From: an uncultured Paracoccaceae bacterium
GTDB taxonomy: Bacteria; Pseudomonadota; Alphaproteobacteria; Rhodobacterales; Rhodobacteraceae
DNA length: 7,211 nucleotides
Direction of reading: 5' to 3'
Assembly (NCBI GenBank): GCA_937132145.1
Contig: CAKZNY010000222.1
Location: 1 to 7,211, forward strand
Made by a program: the position numbers and the translations under genes. The notes below the pieces were generated by a model. It had not been told where the DNA came from. It saw only the letters and a list, made by a program, of their open reading frames with translations, and searched no databases. Numbering within the stretch: position 1 is the first letter of the stretch; every line of letters begins with the position of its first letter. Shown here in pieces: positions 5,169 to 7,211 of this stretch.

Positions 5169-7166
5169 ATGGCCGCTAGAGATGACGAGCATAAAACTGG
5201 TGAAGATCAACAGGATAACTCGGGTCCTATACTCGATATGAGCCAGACTGCGATCAAGAAAATGATCGCATTGGCCAAGACACGCGGCTACATCACCCAC
5301 GATGAACTTAACAAGTTCATGCCTGCCGATCAGGTTTCGTCCGATCAGATCGAAGATATTATGGCAATGCTCTCGGATATGGGCATCAATATTATCGAGG
5401 GCGAAGAGGCAGAAATCGAGCCCACAGAAACCGACGAAGAAGAGATCGGCGCAACCACATCGCGTGAACTTGTCGCCGCTGCCGCCACCACCGAAACGCT
5501 TGATCGTACCGACGATCCTGTGCGGATGTACCTGCGCGAAATGGGCACGGTTGAACTACTGTCCCGCGAAGGCGAAATCGCCATTGCCAAGCGTATCGAG
5601 GCGGGTCGTTCCACCATGATCGCCGGCCTGTGCGAAAGCCCGCTGACGTTTCATGCGATCACCATTTGGCGCGAGGAGCTGTTGGAAGAAGAGATCATGC
5701 TGCGCGACGTGATCGACCTAGACGCAACCTTCGGCCAGCAGATGGAAGAAGACGGAGAGGAACAGGTTGGCCAAACGGTCAAAACCGAAGCCCCCGCAGT
5801 CGAGAAGAAAGAAAAAGAACAGGTTCTGGACGCTGACGGAAACCCCGTCGAACTGGACGACGACGAGGATGACGAGGAAGAAGAAGAGGCCGCAAACCTG
5901 TCGCTCGCCGCGATGGAGGCTGTGCTAAAACCCATCGTTCTGGAAACACTGGACAAGATCGCCGCTGACTATGAGCGCCTCGCCGAGATGCAGGAAAGCC
6001 GCATGGCTGCCGCACTCAACACGAACGAAACCTTCACCCTTACTCAGGAACGCGAATACCAACGCGTGCGCGCCGAGATTGTGGTGTTTGTGAACTCCAT
6101 GCACCTCCACAACAACCGGATCGAGGCGCTGGTTGACCAGCTTTACGGCATCAACCGCAAGATCATGAGCCTGGACAGTGCCATGGTGAAACTGTCCGAC
6201 AAGGCCCGCGTTAACCGTCGCGAATTCATCGAAGAATACAAAGGCGCAGAGCTGGACCCAGACTGGATGAAGCGCGTCTCTACGCTCGGAACCCGTGGTT
6301 GGGATATCCTGACCGGCGAAATGAAGGAGCAGGTCGAAGAAGTCCGCGCCGAAATGGCCGAGGTTGGTCAACACATCGGCGTAGATATATCCGAATTCCG
6401 CCGCGTTGTGCAGCAGGTTCAGAAGGGCGAAAAAGAAGCCCGCTCCGCCAAGAAAGAGATGGTCGAAGCCAACCTGCGTCTGGTGATTTCGATCGCCAAG
6501 AAATACACCAACCGTGGTTTGCAGTTCCTCGACCTCATTCAGGAAGGCAACATCGGCCTGATGAAAGCCGTGGATAAATTCGAATACCGCCGTGGTTATA
6601 AGTTCAGCACGTACGCGACATGGTGGATCCGCCAAGCGATCACCCGCTCCATCGCCGATCAGGCCCGCACCATCCGTATTCCGGTCCACATGATCGAAAC
6701 GATCAACAAACTTGTGCGTACCGGTCGCCAGATGCTGCACGAAATCGGCCGCGAGCCGACCCCCGAAGAACTGGCCGCCAAGCTGCAAATGCCGCTTGAA
6801 AAGGTCCGCAAGGTGATGAAAATCGCCAAAGAGCCGATTTCTCTGGAAACCCCGATCGGTGACGAAGAAGACAGCCAGTTGGGTGATTTCATCGAGGACA
6901 AAAACGCCGTCCTACCACTGGAATCCGCCATTCAGGGCAACCTGAAAGAAACCACAACACGGGTTCTGGCCTCGCTGACACCCCGCGAAGAACGCGTGCT
7001 GCGCATGCGTTTCGGTATCGGCGTGAACACCGACCACACACTGGAAGAGGTAGGCCAACAGTTCAGCGTAACCCGCGAGCGTATCCGTCAGATCGAGGCG
7101 AAAGCGTTGCGGAAGTTGAAGCATCCTAGCAGGTCGCGAAAGTTACGTAGTTTCTTGGATCAGTAA
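5169..7166 (+). CDS. rpoD: Housekeeping RNA polymerase sigma factor RpoD (sigma-70)
   Basis: The 665-residue primary sigma factor directs core RNA polymerase to most promoters. Region 1.1 covers about 25-80 ([20 protein letters not shown]). Region 1.2 starts with [11 protein letters not shown] (116-126). A large non-conserved region (about 150-420) includes an acidic run at 229-240. Region 2 (about 432-500) has [34 protein letters not shown] and [15 protein letters not shown]. Region 3 (about 505-580) includes [13 protein letters not shown]. Region 4 (about 597-655) has [14 protein letters not shown] and the helix-turn-helix ending [17 protein letters not shown]. Region 1.1 and the large insert mark it as the primary sigma, not RpoH. 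Length is normal for alphaproteobacteria. ATG with GGAG six bases upstream fixes the start. It lies 93 bases after dnaG on the same strand and is likely co-transcribed, perhaps with an added promoter in the gap. Confidence 0.98.
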   Translation: MAARDDEHKTGEDQQDNSGPILDMSQTAIKKMIALAKTRGYITHDELNKFMPADQVSSDQIEDIMAMLSDMGINIIEGEEAEIEPTETDEEEIGATTSRELVAAAATTETLDRTDDPVRMYLREMGTVELLSREGEIAIAKRIEAGRSTMIAGLCESPLTFHAITIWREELLEEEIMLRDVIDLDATFGQQMEEDGEEQVGQTVKTEAPAVEKKEKEQVLDADGNPVELDDDEDDEEEEEAANLSLAAMEAVLKPIVLETLDKIAADYERLAEMQESRMAAALNTNETFTLTQEREYQRVRAEIVVFVNSMHLHNNRIEALVDQLYGINRKIMSLDSAMVKLSDKARVNRREFIEEYKGAELDPDWMKRVSTLGTRGWDILTGEMKEQVEEVRAEMAEVGQHIGVDISEFRRVVQQVQKGEKEARSAKKEMVEANLRLVISIAKKYTNRGLQFLDLIQEGNIGLMKAVDKFEYRRGYKFSTYATWWIRQAITRSIADQARTIRIPVHMIETINKLVRTGRQMLHEIGREPTPEELAAKLQMPLEKVRKVMKIAKEPISLETPIGDEEDSQLGDFIEDKNAVLPLESAIQGNLKETTTRVLASLTPREERVLRMRFGIGVNTDHTLEEVGQQFSVTRERIRQIEAKALRKLKHPSRSRKLRSFLDQ

Positions 7167-7170
7167 ACGG

Positions 7171-7195
7171 TAGGGTGCGTGGTCTCCACGCACCA
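7171..7195 (+). repeat. REP-like palindromic unit 4, directly after rpoD
   Basis: GGTGCGTGG (7174-7182), loop TCT and CCACGCACC (7186-7194) form a perfect 9-bp stem with the same TAGG head as unit 1 at 64-87; within the matched unit only the loop differs. The stem starts 7 bases after the rpoD stop. It may stabilise or end the rpoD mRNA, but there is no T tract within the visible bases. Confidence 0.8.
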
Positions 7196-7211
7196 CTCAG
7201 CCAGTTAGCTA

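Noticed and set aside
5925..6788. 287-codon open frame antisense to rpoD
   Set aside because: Shadow of the biased codon usage of rpoD; no ribosome site and no recognisable domain.

Overview
This window looks like a chromosomal housekeeping locus of an alphaproteobacterium, most likely Rhodobacterales/Rhodobacteraceae. I infer this from the RpoH-type sigma factor next to rluD, the one-helix DUF6476-like protein next to dnaG, the dnaG-rpoD pair, and a cluster of GANTC (CcrM-type) sites. GC content appears moderate by eye. Genus cannot be set from the window.

Layout: bases 1-258 contain no intact gene. They hold a truncated, exactly repeated piece of the neighbouring brnA-like gene (1-55), one REP-like palindrome (64-87), and two REP-like units arranged as a perfect 27-bp inverted pair (161-187 and 224-250). 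A solitary BrnA-like ribbon-helix-helix gene follows on the minus strand (259-618), with no BrnT toxin gene beside it. Its 130-base upstream region carries three tandem 11-bp repeats and an overlapping inverted repeat, a plausible operator. Next on the minus strand are rpoH (752-1651), with a good promoter candidate, and rluD (1722-2768). On the plus strand are a small membrane protein gene (2767-3093), dnaG (3090-5075) and rpoD (5169-7166). A fourth REP-like palindrome lies 7 bases after the rpoD stop.

How the genes work together: rluD and the membrane-protein gene diverge from a single CATG palindrome that supplies both start codons, so each gene's upstream signals lie inside the other's coding sequence. 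The membrane-protein stop overlaps the dnaG start as ATGA, so dnaG is probably translationally coupled to it. dnaG-rpoD corresponds to the core of the macromolecular-synthesis operon (primase plus housekeeping sigma). The 93-base dnaG-rpoD gap and the dnaG 3' end share palindromic GANTC-containing repeats, which may give rpoD its own control. The minus strand carries the heat-shock sigma factor and a 23S rRNA pseudouridine synthase.

The core genes are ordinary. The least explained parts are the left edge (brnA duplication plus REP-like units), the solitary brnA with its repeat-rich upstream region, and the GANTC palindromes before rpoD.
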